A stretch of 64,000 nt of DNA from Perca fluviatilis. Lineage: Eukaryota; Chordata; Actinopteri; Perciformes; Percidae. Below the pieces are notes generated by a model that did not search any database, was not told the origin of the DNA, and saw only the letters and a program-made list of their open reading frames with translations. Location: NCBI RefSeq assembly GCF_010015445.1, contig NC_053129.1:18667249-18731248 (forward strand), given 5' to 3'. This document shows positions 51,335-64,000 of this stretch, one piece after another. A program made the translations under genes and the position numbers. Within the stretch, counting starts at the first letter, position 1. Every line of letters starts with the position of its first letter.

Positions 51335-54300
51335 CCACAGCATGTTTCTCTCCAATCCCAGAATGCTGTGTGGACTAGCCAGACCCTCCTCGGCAATGCG
51401 AGACTAGAATGGTACAGATACAGCAGACAAAGACAGTCTGTCTACAGCTTGTATACTAGGTCAATAGATGTGGTACATTGGTCTTGCAGCAGGGGTTTCA
51501 CTACATATATTCACTATTCCAGTTTTTTAAAAACCTGGTAAGCTACAGTTCCATTTTAATGAAGGGCCAGCATTCCTCAGCGTGATAAGCGTGTTAGAGG
51601 GCACCCAAGAATTGTAGATTGTTGCACTCGGTTACATTTCCAAGTACGCCCTTAGTCAGGATAAAGTCCGTAATTTATCAAATTAAATGAGTTCCAATTC
51701 AGGAGATTTAAGAGACATTCAATCCTTTTCCTGTAACTGTTGCACAACATCGAAATATGCAATGACTTCATGAGATTAATAAATCAAGTCGAACTGTGGA
51801 AACACAAACTTACTGCTCTATGACCTTATGTACATTCATGTCACATTAAATAATTTTTCCTGCTGGCAACAATGTGGATGCCTTGTGCTGTATTAGTGGC
51901 ATTGTCAAGTGTCCATTGTCAAAACATGATAACGTCAAGGTGTCCCAGTGTATAAAATATGGAAATCAGTGGAGATGGTTCTTTGCCTCCACCTCATTCA
52001 ATATTTTTCTATATAGGGACACATCGTTGTGCAGCATCACTTCCATGACTTGGTAGCCCTTCTGAGAATGGATCGCACTTGGCACTGTGGCTGCCTCATG
52101 CAACATCTAATAATACCGAAGTGATAAAGCCCTGTAAGCTGAGAATCGCCCGCTTCCCACACATTGTGCACAAACATGACGTTCTTTTCTACTGAGTGAG
52201 TGTGTAGGTGGATGTTCAGGGAGTGCTCAAGAGGGCTTGCCTGTCTGTGGGTGAGAGGGTGGAGCTGAACTTGTATTCACCTATGTAGATGGGTGTGTTA
52301 CTTTGAACAAATTTGCAAGCTGTTCAATACATGATGTATTGGTAGAGGGTAAATATGCAGAAAGAGTCCCCGTTACACAATGTTTGGTAATGTGTACTTG
52401 GCAGATGCATGCTGTATATCAGGCAGATTTTACTATGCAAGTTCCATAATGGGGAAAATGTCCATGTCTGGGCCTGCAAATGTTAACGTCAGGGGCTGCT
52501 GCGCAATTTAAGGTATAGTTTGGTTCATTTCAGACGAAAGTCAGACCGATGCGTTGTTGCCGATTAGTTTAAAGGGTAACTACTGTTGTTTTTTGTTTTG
52601 TGTTTTTTTTTTTTTTTAACCTGGGTCTCATTTCCCCATGCATTTATGTCTAATAGACGTCACCAAAAATCTTTGAATTTGGTCCAGTATTGAGCAAGAT
52701 CAGAATGACGGGCTTGCGCAAAGTGAGCTGAAATGTAACCTAATAGGGCAGTTGTAGAGCCTTCATTTTTGTCCAATAAAGTGATTTTATATATTGTTTT
52801 GGTGCTACTGACACGCTCAGATTGTTACTGAAAGTGTCTGACAACCTCATCGATCTCAGGACGGGACTTTTTGTCCGAAGACAGCAGTGTTGATAGTGGA
52901 ACGTGAGACAAGAAAGGCGTTGAGGTAGTCTGTTGTTACGGAGTAGGCTACAGAAATTATAGGCTCATGTTATCTAAATGATTTTCAATGTAATGGCTCA
53001 ATATTTAAATGATTTCGAGAATATGGATTACTTATTCACTAGACAGGTTTGGTGACCTGTCCTGCACAGACATGTTCATTCTTGTGGCTAATAGCAAGTC
53101 GTGCTAAAAGAGCACACACACAAATAGTTGATGTCAGCATTATTAGTTGAGAGACTGCAACTGGACTTCCACCGTAAATAAAATGACAGACTGATGCCAA
53201 CTCGACATCAGGGAAAATGGTTGCCGTAACCATCAGATAGATCTTGGAAATTAGTTCACCTCAGCTTTTAAATGTGTACACGTCACACATTCATATCACA
53301 TAATCCTGTGGTTGGTCTATTTTGTGCTCCACCTTCTCAGGTGGTGCAGCTGTTTAATTCACAAGGCAGCTTTCTCACCAGCCTAAGTAAACAGGAGTAA
53401 ATAGCAAACAGTCTGTTCAAACACAAGGTGTACACCCTTTTGAGGCAAATTATGTATCTGTAATATTGGGCTATACAAGTAACATTCACTTTACTTTACT
53501 ACACAGCCGAAGAGCGACACCTACTGGACAAAGTATAAGTAAGGGCACTGCTTACAGAGTACTTATTATTTTTGGTGGTTTAAGTAGCTTCCGTTTTGTA
53601 TCTCCAGATTGCCAAGGTGGAGAAGCTGAAGCCTCTCGAGGTCGAGCTGAGGCGACTGGAGGACCTGTCGGAGTCCATCGTCAATGACTTTGCTTACATG
53701 AAGAAGAGAGAGGAGGAGATGCGGGACACCAATGGTAAGAAAACGATGCAGTTAGACAGTAAGACAGCACATAAATAACTTCATGTTAAAAATTATGATC
53801 AACTGTCTTGCAGTTTGAGCAGTTCCACGATCCGTTTTCCTCCATGCTGGGATGAGCTGTTGAGCTTTTATTATTTCAGTAGTATTTTACTTGTGGTTAA
53901 ACTTGCAGTTTTGACTGTTGTGAATAAATCTGAACTTTGCTGCAGAAGAACATACAGACCATATTGTGTGCATTTTCGAGCCATCTGCAGCTCCATATTT
54001 TTACTTTACATTCATAGCAGAATTGCACAAAGTAATACTGCCTTGTCTTTTCACGGTCTTCTTGTATGTGTGTTGACATTCAGTGTAAGTAGATAAGTCT
54101 GGCTGTGCAGAAAGGCAGATTTACAAAATGTGTAGTGTGAGTTAATGCAATATACAAGATTAATAAAAATGCACAGTGTCTTCCCAGCATTGGCAAGTGT
54201 CAGGTTGTAATTACCCAAGAGAATGAGAGTAAAATGATCTGGTTTTGTTGGTTAGTTCATTGTTTAATCAAAATGTATTAGTTCCTGACCAATAACACAA

Positions 54301-54451
54301 CTACCTCTCTTTTTTCCACCACACTCCAGAGTCCACCAACACACGTGTGCTGTACTTCAGCATATTCTCCATGTGCTGTCTCATTGGGCTGGCTACATGG
54401 CAGGTCTTCTACTTGCGGCGCTTCTTCAAGGCAAAGAAGCTGATCGAGTAG
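49834..54451 (+). CDS. tmed10: Transmembrane emp24 domain protein 10 (p24 cargo receptor)
   Basis: Five exons: 49834-50010, 50687-50807, 51181-51254, 53608-53734 and 54330-54451. Phases after exons 1-4 are 0, 1, 0, 1. The protein is 206 aa (human 219; the difference is mainly in the signal region and one loop). It has a signal peptide at about 1-19 followed by [25 protein letters not shown] domain carries the cysteine pair C31 and C92. A coiled-coil stem covers about 125-165 ([20 protein letters not shown]). A transmembrane helix spans about 173-195. The cytosolic tail is [11 protein letters not shown], with FF for COPII and KK for COPI binding. TMED10 cycles between ER and Golgi as part of p24 complexes and sorts cargo such as GPI-anchored proteins. 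It starts at the ATG, not at an upstream TTG. The 3' UTR runs to AATAAA at 55712. Confidence 0.97.
51274..51333. repeat. (AT)n microsatellite beside a tmed10 donor
   Basis: 60 bp of pure AT dinucleotide begins 19 bp after the exon 3 donor of tmed10. It is followed by a short fish-repeat-like stretch (GGCAATGCGAGACTAG). Confidence 0.97.
52562..52740 (+). repeat. TTAAAGGG-type dispersed repeat in tmed10 intron 3
   Basis: Starts TTAAAGGGTAACTACTG and contains ACCTGGGTCTCATTTCCCC. It resembles the TTAA-starting fish elements seen elsewhere in the window. The right end is not defined. Confidence 0.5.
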
Positions 54452-55735
54452 AACAACCCGTAGCTCCTTACCTCGGGGGAAGATGCCTGCCGGTCAGCCA
54501 ACACATCCAAACATCCACCTTCCTTGGACTAGCTTCAGCAAACAACAGCAAGTGGGGTTGACGGCCTCAAATTCTATTTTTCACGGCTGTAAGAGAGAGT
54601 ACCAAGGTTGTCCTCTGAAAAAAAGAAAAAAAAATTAATTTCATTTCCTTATTTAGTGGTTTGAAACATGAGAAGCGCTGTAGGGAGAAGTGCACTGTGA
54701 GACGTGGGAGGCGTATGTCACTGCATTAGTGATATACGTCCATCTCATGGTACTTTACGTTTCTGTCTGCACTGTTTTGAATGTTGCAGCTTACTGAATA
54801 AGAACTTGTTCCTTCAACCAGTTAAAATGATGTTTGATTTTGAGCTCAGTTTGAATGGATGTGCCATGAGCGAATGTCTTTTGCCCTTCTGTTGATGTAC
54901 ACATTCTTTGCCATGCCAAGCAAACTAGATCCTTGGTGCCCTTTTATCAAGTGAAGGCTATTTGAAAAAGTGGTTTGTTGTTACTTTGATGGGAAAGATA
55001 GCAACCACTTCTGTGTTATTTCACTTAATTTGCATACATGTTTGGTAGCTAAATTTAACCGTGTCTTTAGTTTGTTTTCATATTGTAAATGCTACTTAGT
55101 TGCTTCTAAAGGTTTATTTTTGGGGGGTTGTGAGTTTTCATAGTAATATTCTCTTGGTTATAAATTAGGTCACTTCTATATGCTCTTGCACGTTCTAGTT
55201 TTTGTTTGTGAAACACCTGAAAAACAATTTGTCACAAATCAATGGTAGCCAGAAACCAAAACCCTTGTCCTTAGGAGTTTGCAGCATTATATTTCATGTA
55301 TATGGCTATGAGTAATTTAACCACCTGACTTTTATGATACAATTCATATATATATATATATTTGTGCAAGTTTTTCTTGTCAGAGGTTTTGACAGGAAAT
55401 GTGAAATAGGCAATCCAAACCATTTCTGAAATTTCCTTTCAGTCGTGCGCCCCTTTTATTCACACACAATTTTCAAAATATCACTTGCTAATTACAGTGC
55501 CGATCCATCCAGCATGCTTCTTTAGAAATGCTTTTGAGGCTTGGGTTACATGGGAATGTGGGTGGTTGCAAATATTCAGATTGTTTTTGGCAGGGATTAA
55601 TTGAGGCATCTGTCAGAGGTACATTTTTAACAATGGACATGCGCATTGTGCGCAATCAATGATTTTTATGTTGACTGATAAATTTTGTAAATTTGTGTTG
55701 GGCTTTTATTCAATAAAATATTGGATGGATTTACA
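54452..55735 (+). other. tmed10: tmed10 3' UTR
   Basis: About 1.27 kb of non-coding sequence from the stop to a strong AATAAA at 55712-55717, with no other clear exon. A short TA tract is at about 55346-55361. Confidence 0.65.
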
Positions 55736-57570
55736 TTAGTCATGGTGTAGTCTTAAAATGCATTTCCAATTTGTGATGCTAATGTATGGGGTCTGAAAGG
55801 TGGTTTTGGATTTTAAAAAGCATTTTACCATCCCACAGATGTAGGCTTTAATATCACAGTACTGTGAGTGCTAGACTCAAATTGGGACTGGAAGAAATAG
55901 AAGTATATTAGGGTGCAAGGTCTTTATTCATCATGAACAACAGTTACAGGGAAGCAGTCGTTGGAATGAAGATCTTCGGTCTCATGCTCCCAACAATGCT
56001 AATAAAATGGGTATAAGAAAGGAAAATGATCACACAAGTAATAGCATGAGAATCTAAACAAGAAGTGCAAATTAGATGAGCAATAAAATATATCGTAAAA
56101 AATAATGTACATTAGATAGTATTGGTGATTAATAAATTGAGGGTAAACAGGAATAGTACAGTATTACAAACGGTACTAAATGTATGCATAATGAGAAGAC
56201 AAAATATATATGTACAGAGGTGAGAACTGTTTTACAGTAAAACTGAGTATATAAAAAGGTAAAGTGTCAAGTAATGAGCTCAAGAGTTCAGCAGTCTCAT
56301 TGCCTGTAGTTTAAAACTGACCCTGGTGATGTGGCACCGTCTGTCGGACAGTAGCCGGCTGTTATGTGTAAACGGTAACAAATATTCAGAATATTACCTG
56401 ATTTTTTTTTATACACATTGTGATAATCTCCTTTAACAGTTCAGTTATACCACTTGAGAATATTACCTGATCATTAATCATTGGTTGCTCTGCTGGTCAC
56501 AATAGTGAAATTTTATTTTCAGACTATAAATTGACTTTCTACATGTTATTAAGTACAAAGTTCACGTGTAATTTGTGATCAACGAATCAGATTTGAGCAG
56601 TTTTACCTGTTTGGTGTTACATGGTCACATGACCACAGCTGTTTACATCCTTGGTGCATTTTGAAGAGAGGATGGAGTCATTTCATCAATTTTGAACATG
56701 CTTTTATCCAAAGCAACTTCCAATAAGTGCATGCAAATTGACCACATCCTTTCTAAAAAAACAACTAAAAGCATTCTACAGTGTTGCTACAGTACTACAG
56801 AGGCTCATTGTGGCCCCCGTATGTAATCAAAGCTTCACAACAGAGGGCGAGTGAGCTATGTTATTACTTTGATGCATCAAAGAGTTTCATTGTTTCATAT
56901 GTTCTTTAGAAATAAAATGCTATCCATGTTGCTTGTTGGTCACAAATGTAACTAGTGGAACTATACAGACTCAAAGCGTATAGTCACCATATGATGTCCC
57001 ATCATTCATGTAGATTTAAGGCAGGTTTTGGACATCGTGGATCAAGGTGAGCTCTCAGAGGGTACTTGCAACATTGCAATTATCGTCGTTATAAATGACC
57101 TCAGTTCACCAGCAAATTTTTGGATTTCACAGACCATAAAGGGATTTGATTGAGGGAAATCATAGTTTGATGACCAATGAGAATCCCATCACCTTCCCTG
57201 TTACAACACCATCTCAGACTGGGAGCCTGGTCATCCACTAAGAGAGGAAAATAAATCCAACACAGCCCTGCCATCTGAGAAGAGTCACCCACAATGCCCT
57301 GGTGCTAAACATCACCAAGAGGAACTTTGGAATCTTTGACACAAGAAAAACTTCTCATGAAGGTGAAATCACAAGAAGATCGTTACATGCCTAACAACTA
57401 GAATATAGACAAAAGTGCCAATAACAGAATTCCACAACCGGCCTACATTTATGCATAGATCCCATCTGTGATACAACGAAAACACAGCATCTCTATGCTC
57501 TGGAGTTAAGTCTAAAGTTACCATATCACGAAAGGATCAAAAATTGGTAATGACCCATATTCAACTGGTC
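55736..57570. other. Intergenic with degraded repeats
   Basis: At about 55910-56370 there is a repeat-like block ending GAGTTCAGCAGTCTCATTGC and GGCACCGTCTGTCGGACAG, words common in fish repeats. The rest shows no supported gene. Confidence 0.4.
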
Positions 57571-57870
57571 TCTGAAGAGTGGAGTGGATTGATTTTATTC
57601 AGAGATTTAGTTGGCGAGACCAACAGATCTTCAATTTGTCCTTTGGGGAACATGAATGTATGACCACAATTCATACATCCAATTTAAAATTGGATTGGAT
57701 TGAAGTTTCACTCAAAGCCAAAAATGTCAACCATGGTGGCGCTACCTATAGGAAAAGTCAGAGGATCACCAAAGTCAGTAGGTTGAACCGTGGACCATTA
57801 ATATCTGTACAAAATGTCATGGCCATAAATAGTTGCCATGCTGAGATTGCCTTGCCTCTATCTGGCTAAA
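57571..57870 (+). repeat. Dispersed fish repeat
   Basis: It includes GGAAAAGTCAGAGGATCACC, AAAGTCAGTAGG and TGTACAAAATGTCATGGC, which match a very frequent teleost repeat. The 96-aa open frame over it is not a gene. Confidence 0.5.
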
Positions 57871-58189
57871 AATTAGGGAAGAAGGATAAGTTAATGAATT
57901 AGTTAGTTCTGAAGTCAAGTTTGTGCTCAGTAGGCCTATGAACGTGAGTTTAGGCGTTGCATGTTTTTTGATTGTATGTTTTGTTTTCCTCGTGTTTAAA
58001 AGTACTGAGTAACTTTACTGACCCTTGATACACTTTACATTTACAATGACTTTATACTATGTTGGCTAAAAATGTTTATCTAGTAATTTCAGTGAGCACA
58101 CCAACGCAACGGCATACTTTTTGGTGACTGAACAGAAGCTTAGGTAGACTATGGCGCTCATAAAACACTAAACTGAAGACACCATAGAC

Positions 58190-58640
58190 GTAATATAGAG
58201 TAGACGCCGCATCGACCGCTACTGCCTACTGGCGCTGACGAGCCGTGGGGCCGCCATCTTGGACAGGTCACCCGCTCCACTCAGTATAATCTGTTTGGCA
58301 GGTGCAACGTGTTGTCAGGCGCATTTAAATAATCATACCTCACTGAATACCGAACTGATTTTCACGCGTTTTTTTTTTTTGCTGCAAAGATCAACACGTA
58401 GCTATGATACAAGACACATGGTTCGGCGTATTTTAATATTCATAGTGAACATAACTAATATAATATTCTGATATATGATAAGGTGACCAGACGTCCGAGA
58501 TCAAAACGGGGAACATAATCCCCGAAAAGGAAGAAAGACAGGGACATTTTCTAATGTTGTGTCTTCAAAAACAAAACGGGGACAGAGGTGTTTTTTTCTG
58601 TATTTAGCCAGGGACAGGCAACCAAAAACGGGGACTGTCC
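58190..58640. repeat. Repeat-rich block
   Basis: Contains GGGGCCGCCATCTTGGACAG near 58240, a common fish repeat word. The GGTGACCAGACGTCC family copy lies at about 58480-58640 and is related to 19225-19300. Confidence 0.5.
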
Positions 58641-58819
58641 CCTGAAATGATATGTGATGTAGGATATAGGTATTTTGCAAATCACACACTATAAATATGA
58701 TAGAAAAGCAGAAAAAGATAGGCTACTGGCAGTAAAGTCAGATATTTTAATAAGTTTAAGAAACAATATTTGATTATATTAGAGTTCACTTGAAGATTTT
58801 AATATTTTTCTCTCTGTCT

Positions 58820-58920
58820 CACACACACACACACACACACACGGGGGTTGCACGATATTGACAAAATGTGATGTTGTGATATCGATTATGAATATTGTGA
58901 TATCGATATGAATTAAGATA
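58820..58920. repeat. (AC)n followed by a TGTGATATCGAT repeat end
   Basis: A 23-bp AC tract at 58820-58842. Next comes GGGGTTGCACGATATTGAC and ATATCGAT words of the type seen in the hAT-like elements of this window. Confidence 0.6.
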
Positions 58921-59429
58921 TTTGAGTTTTTATTCAAACTGCACAAACTCCCTTGAAAAGTCTGCAAACTTAATTTATGTAGCAATTTTCAAAACACCGT
59001 TACAAAGGGCTTTACAGAACCCAGAGGGAAAGAGTGTGTGTGAAGTTTATCTGACAAAAGACAATCAGAGAAATAATGTACAGATAAACTTCACTATACA
59101 CAATCTCGAAAACCCAGTGTGAGGCAAGGAGAGCAACATTTTTATTCCTGGAGACACACACACCATGAGGCTAGAGTTCATGAAACCCAAACAAACAGAG
59201 GTATTTACAGTCCCGCCAACAAGCAGTATTCACATATAATGTATGTATAGTGTTTCCAGGCGGTTGTAAGCCATTGCCAGTGCTTTCAGTTTCAGTGTTA
59301 ATATTGTCAGACTGATGACAGATACGACTTAGTACTACATGTGTAGAGTAAGGTTATGGTACAGATATAAAGCTTAGAATTAGTTCTGGGATGCCAGAAT
59401 TTAAGTCTTGAATTGTCATGGAACTTTAT

Positions 59430-59631
<202 letters not shown>

Positions 59632-59767
59632 TAACCATTTATTTATGTCCACATGAAGAAAAATGGTACAGGGACACAAATAATACAGATGCAGTACAAT
59701 ACATACACAAACTCATGGACCAGTGACACACAGCAGATCTTCATAATATCACTTAACAAGCACAATA

Positions 59768-59862
59768 ATCAGTTCTTAAGGGTAAAAGTAGCACAATACT
59801 CAGTTCTTAAGGGTAAAGGTAAAAGTAGCACAATACTCAGTTCTTAAGGGTAGAAGTAGCAA
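59768..59862 (+). repeat. Short minisatellite, three units
   Basis: The word CAGTTCTTAAGGGTA followed by AAAGTAGCACAATACT is repeated three times with small indels. Confidence 0.9.
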
Positions 59863-60565
59863 CATCTCCGCCATATGTGGCGGCTGCCAATAATAGTAGA
59901 TATAGCACAGTACTTTGCAAACCATTATAGACTTAGTTCACTGGACCGATAACTATATAGGGATGTAGGCTACTGTACATTCATGACAATAGGGAGAGGA
60001 CACCTCAATGGTTTTTGACCTTATATTTTGCTGGGGGGATTAACAGATGAATATACTCTGTTCCATTCACTACAGTGTGCATGGAATTTATCACTTAATT
60101 ATCTTTTATAGTTTCTAGATTTTAGAGTCCAATTTCTTCAGTGTGATCGTCTGCCTCGCTTTCTCTCGCTGTTTTATTACAGCGGCCATGTTTCTTTTCT
60201 TTTTATACAAATATTGTGTTTCACGTCATCATACTTCCACAAGTAGCTGCTGCTCACTCTGTATAAAGTATGAACAATGCGTATTCTCCATTTCGGCATC
60301 AGTAAATCTGTGATCGACCTCGCGGTCTTTTGAGGAAAGCCGTGGACGCGCATCTATCTGAATTACTTCAGCCTGACTTCAACCTAGTCGCTCCTCCTCA
60401 GCCTGGCTTGGCCTTCGTGAAACGCACCAAGCCAGGCTGCACAGATTAGACTAGGTCAAGCCTCGCTTTATCAGTTATCCTGGATTTATATATTCTGCTT
60501 TTCTGAAACAGGCCCTTGGTGCAAGAAAGTACTAGAGTTACTACTGCAGTGCTGGAACATGGACA
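59863..60565. other. Intergenic, no gene seen
   Basis: Contains inverted AGCCTGGCTTGG/CCAAGCCAGGCT words at about 60400-60440, a short hairpin. No exon was recognised. Confidence 0.4.
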
Positions 60566-60847
<282 letters not shown>

Positions 60848-61201
60848 GCAGTAAATCCTTCTCTCCTCAAAGCCACTTCCCACTTCTTCCTCACATCTTT
60901 GTTCTTGGGAAACCTTCAAAATGAAAAAAATAAGATTTAGGAGAGTCTACACAGAAACATTTCAAAAGGAGGTCAAGCTTATTTTCTTCCTTCACATTTC
61001 TTAGAACCTTTCTTCAACAAAACTCCTATTTTGATGCATATCTGTTGATAATGAACCAAAGTTGCTTAATTTGTGAATAAGCTTGTTTTGCAAACCATTT
61101 TACTGTCAGGTGTTCTGTTGCCTTTATTTTAAGTAAGTGGGGTGGGTATGAGACATGAGAGGTATCTTACTTTTGTCGGGGTGAATTACATGTGAATAAT
61201 A

Positions 61202-61503
61202 CAGTGTTGGGCAAGCTGCTTGGAAATTGTAGTGAGCTAAGCTACCAGTTACTCTGCCATGAATAAAGCTTCACTACACAAAAGCTACCACCCAGTCACA
61301 TGTAGCAAGCTAAGTGACCCAAACACAGCAGTAGGCTAGTTCACTAATTTCACATGACAAGAAAAGTGTAGCTTACATGGCCAAGATACTTGATAAATAA
61401 AGGAGTTAAGGTACTGAAAAGTTACTTGATTCAGGAAATAGTGAAGCTACCACCAAAATACTAAGTTACTAGCAAAGCTACAAGGGGGGACTGCCCAACA
61501 CTG
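61202..61503. mobile_element. Small DNA element with CAGTGTTGGGC ends
   Basis: Inverted ends CAGTGTTGGGCAAG and CTGCCCAACACTG. ATAATA is repeated directly at 61196-61201 and 61504-61509. The interior is rich in AGCTAC/GTAGCT words and non-coding. Confidence 0.75.
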
Positions 61504-61677
61504 ATAATACAGTCACGACGCTGAAGTTGGCATCCGATTTGCAGCTTCCGATTCGGCAGTTAAGGGGAAATTTAAGGGGAACTTAAAACTGTCCGATTCA
61601 GCAGGGAAACACAATTTAGATTGCTGATCCTCCGTTTTTTGAACCTCTTACTGTATTGAATGAGTGTTAGTCATTAA

Positions 61678-64000
61678 AGGTCCCATGACATGGTGCTCTT
61701 TGGATGCTTTTATATAGACCTTAGTGGTCCCCTAATACTGTATCTGAAGTCTCTTTCCCGAAATTCAGCTTTGGTGCAGAACTACAGCCACTAGAGCCAG
61801 TCCTACAATGAGCTTTCCTTAGTATGTGCCATTTCTGTGTCTGAAGCTATTGAGGAGGAGAGTGGGAGTGGCAAGGTGGAGGGCCTTGACCAACTGCCAC
61901 TTTGCTCGTTTGAAAGCCATGATGTCTCTCTCTCATGGGTGGGCCAAATTCTCTGGGCGGGCAAAGCAGAGAAAGGGGAGGTAACCTTGCTTGTTATGAC
62001 CTCATAACAAGCAGATTCCAAAACTACGGTGGCCGGGAAGTGCAATGCAACATTACAAAGAATGAAACACTTTTACATTTTGGAAAACAAATTTACATTT
62101 TGGAAAACAAATTTACATTTTGGAAAACAAATTTACATTTTGGAAAACAAAATAACATTTTGGAAAACAAATTAACATTTTGGAAAACAAAATAACATTT
62201 TAGAAAACAAATTTACATTTTAGAAAACAAAATAACATTTTAGAAAACAAATTTACATTTTGGAAAACAAAATAACATTTTAGAAAACAAATTTACATTT
62301 TGGAAAACAAAATAACATTTTCGAAAACAAATTTACATTTTTAGAAAACAAATTTACATTTTGGAAAACAATTTTAAAAAACAAAATAACATTTTGGAAA
62401 ACAAAAAATATTACATTTTGGAAAACAAATTTACATTTTCGAAAACAAATTTACATTTTAGAGAAACAAATTAACAAGATGCAAAACACTTTTACCAGTC
62501 CCGAAACAAATTTACAAATGACAGATTCTTCACGGAAGGGAATGTACCACCATACCGGAAGTGATGAGGTGTTGTTGGTGAGCGCAGTCAATTTGTGTTG
62601 TTGTGAGTGAGTATATGGCGTGAATGAAGTTTATGGTGACTTTACGTGTGGTCGGTGTTTGGAGTTTTTATATGACGCGGACCTGACGGAAACACAGGGA
62701 ACGTATCGACAGCGCGGCCGGATCGGGCTACAGCAGGGGGCGCTGAGTCCGTCTGCAGCTGCAGGACCTGGAGCTCACTGCCCATTCCTGGGACCCAAAA
62801 ACCGACACCACGGCAGCTGGAGACCCAGGCCGCTATGCGGGCGCCGCTGGAGGGAAGGGAAGCCCGGGAGAATCAGATCCAGGACTGAACGGGCGGACTG
62901 TCACAGCCTGCTGAAGTTTAAATCACAGGTTTCCTAAAGGGAGTCTGCGGGACTCGGACTGTGGACGACGAAACACGACTTTAAGTCTCGTTAAATAAAT
63001 AAATACATGCAGAAATAAATGAATCATTAGTGGGGGAGTGAGCCTGGACATTTCAGTCTGTTTAAACTTCACTTTGAAGCAGAACCTCTTAGTTCAGAAG
63101 GGTGAAGTTTCCGTTTGTACTCATATCTGTGAACTGATTATAATAAATATTCTTTGTATTAACACATTAATTAGTCTCTTTGTCTTTTTGTTTAAAAAAA
63201 CTAGAACATCGCATGAGATTTTGACGATTTATAGTGATTTTATTTCCGTTAGACCTTTGCCTACATTGACGCTGATGCATTAAGGACGGCCCATAGACAG
63301 TATATAAGGCAGTGCCTCCCCTGTTCCAAGATGGCGCTCTATTGACGCATTCGATCCATAACTGCCGTAGTCAAGGCGCACATGTATACAAAACCTACTC
63401 ACTTCGGTATGTGGTACATTCCCCTTCCGTGAAGAATCTGTCATTTGTAAATTTGTTTCGGGACTGGTAAAAGTGTTTTGCATCTTGTTAATTTGTTTTC
63501 GAAAATGTAAATTTGTTTTCTAAAATGTTATTTTGTTTTCCAAAATGTAAATTTGTTTTCTAAAATGTAAATTTGTTTCGAAAATGTTATTTTGTTTTTG
63601 AAAATGTAAATTTGTTTTCTTAAATGTTATTTTTTTTTCCAAAATGTAAATTTGTTTTTCTAAAATGTTATTTTGTTTTCCAAAATGTAAATTTGTTTTC
63701 CAAAATGTAAATTTGTTTTCTAAAATGTAAATTTGTTTTCTAAAATGTTATTTTGTTTTCCAAAATGTAAATTTGTTTTCTAAAATGTTATTTTGTTTTC
63801 CAAAATGTAAATTTGTTTTCCAAAATGTTATTTTGTTTTCCAAAATGTAAAAGTGTTTCATTCTTTGTAATGTTGCATTGCACTTCCCGGCCACCGTACA
63901 AAACGGCTCATCTGAGTTTTCATTTTCTCAAAGGCAGAGCAGGATACTCAGGGCTCGGTTTACACCTATCACCATTTCTAGCCACTGGGGGACCATAGAC
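61678..64000. mobile_element. TTAA-type element, truncated by the window, with an insertion
   Basis: Starts after TTAA (61674-61677) with AGGTCCCATGACATGG, a well-known fish element start. It is interrupted at 62025-63898 by the foldback element and resumes at 63899 with GGCTCATCTGAG and CAGGATACTCAGGGCTCGG. Its right terminus lies beyond the window. Confidence 0.7.
62025..63898. mobile_element. Foldback element of inverted 20-bp tandem arrays
   Basis: The outer ends TACGGTGGCCGGGAAGTGCA and its complement are perfect inverted repeats. Next comes an array of about 20 units of 20-21 bp (TTTACATTTTGGAAAACAAA and variants) at 62072-62480, mirrored at 63470-63850. The arms continue through a unique inverted stretch (CGGAAGGG...ATGTACCAC) to about 62567 and 63399. 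A perfect 6-bp CAAAAC flanks it at 62019-62024 and 63899-63904. The central 0.83 kb is non-repetitive, with a GC-rich part at about 62690-62890. No transposase was recognised and the superfamily is undetermined. Confidence 0.9.

Noticed and set aside
57579..57869. A 96-aa protein gene
   Set aside because: It lies over sequence I recognise as a frequent dispersed fish repeat.
62072..62480. CRISPR-like regular array
   Set aside because: The units are contiguous 20-bp tandem repeats without unique spacers, mirrored in a eukaryotic foldback element.
62620..62937. A 105-aa gene inside the foldback element
   Set aside because: It starts at GTG, has no splice context and matches no known domain. 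It is reported only as an odd core.

Overview
This window is nuclear DNA from a teleost fish, most likely a spiny-rayed (percomorph) species. The evidence is spliced vertebrate genes with GT-AG introns, several dispersed repeats of a kind common in fish genomes, and long CA and TA microsatellites. No bacterial-type operons, phage or CRISPR are present. The species cannot be named from the sequence.

Five protein-coding genes can be read exon by exon with intact frames. (1) jdp2, minus strand, coding 4470 down to 2623, with a probable non-coding first exon near 13.14-13.27 kb. (2) A divergent c-Fos paralogue, minus strand, coding 23548 down to 21127. (3) A canonical c-fos (fosab-like), plus strand, coding 28563 to 30349. 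(4) tmem42, plus strand, coding 38874 to 43516. (5) tmed10 (p24 delta), plus strand, coding 49834 to 54451. The TMED10 - FOS - JDP2 neighbourhood matches human chromosome 14q24. TMEM42 is not in that block in human, and here there are two fos genes instead of one.

The two fos genes are head to head, with TATA boxes about 4.7 kb apart. The plus gene keeps nearly the whole mammalian c-fos promoter layout: STAT/SIE, Ets-CArG SRE, CRE at about -60, then TATA. The minus gene has a TATA box, but its only clear Ets-CArG element lies about 0.7 kb further upstream. A CRE/STAT cluster at 25.8-26.0 kb lies between them, and a CRE/CArG cluster lies just beyond the 3' end of the plus gene. Fos and Jdp2 are both AP-1 bZIP proteins. 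Fos activates as a dimer with Jun and Jdp2 usually represses, so the cluster holds both an activator and its antagonist. tmed10 and tmem42 encode membrane proteins with no evident link to AP-1.

The rest is intron and intergenic DNA, rich in transposable elements to the right of about 34 kb. Several insertions can be dated against one another. A LINE 3' end in tmem42 intron 1 is split by nested DNA elements. A Harbinger-like element flanked by TAA sits in a mosaic of older repeats. A 1.87-kb foldback element made of inverted 20-bp tandem arrays is inserted, with a 6-bp CAAAAC duplication, into an older element beginning at a TTAA; that older element runs off the right end of the window.
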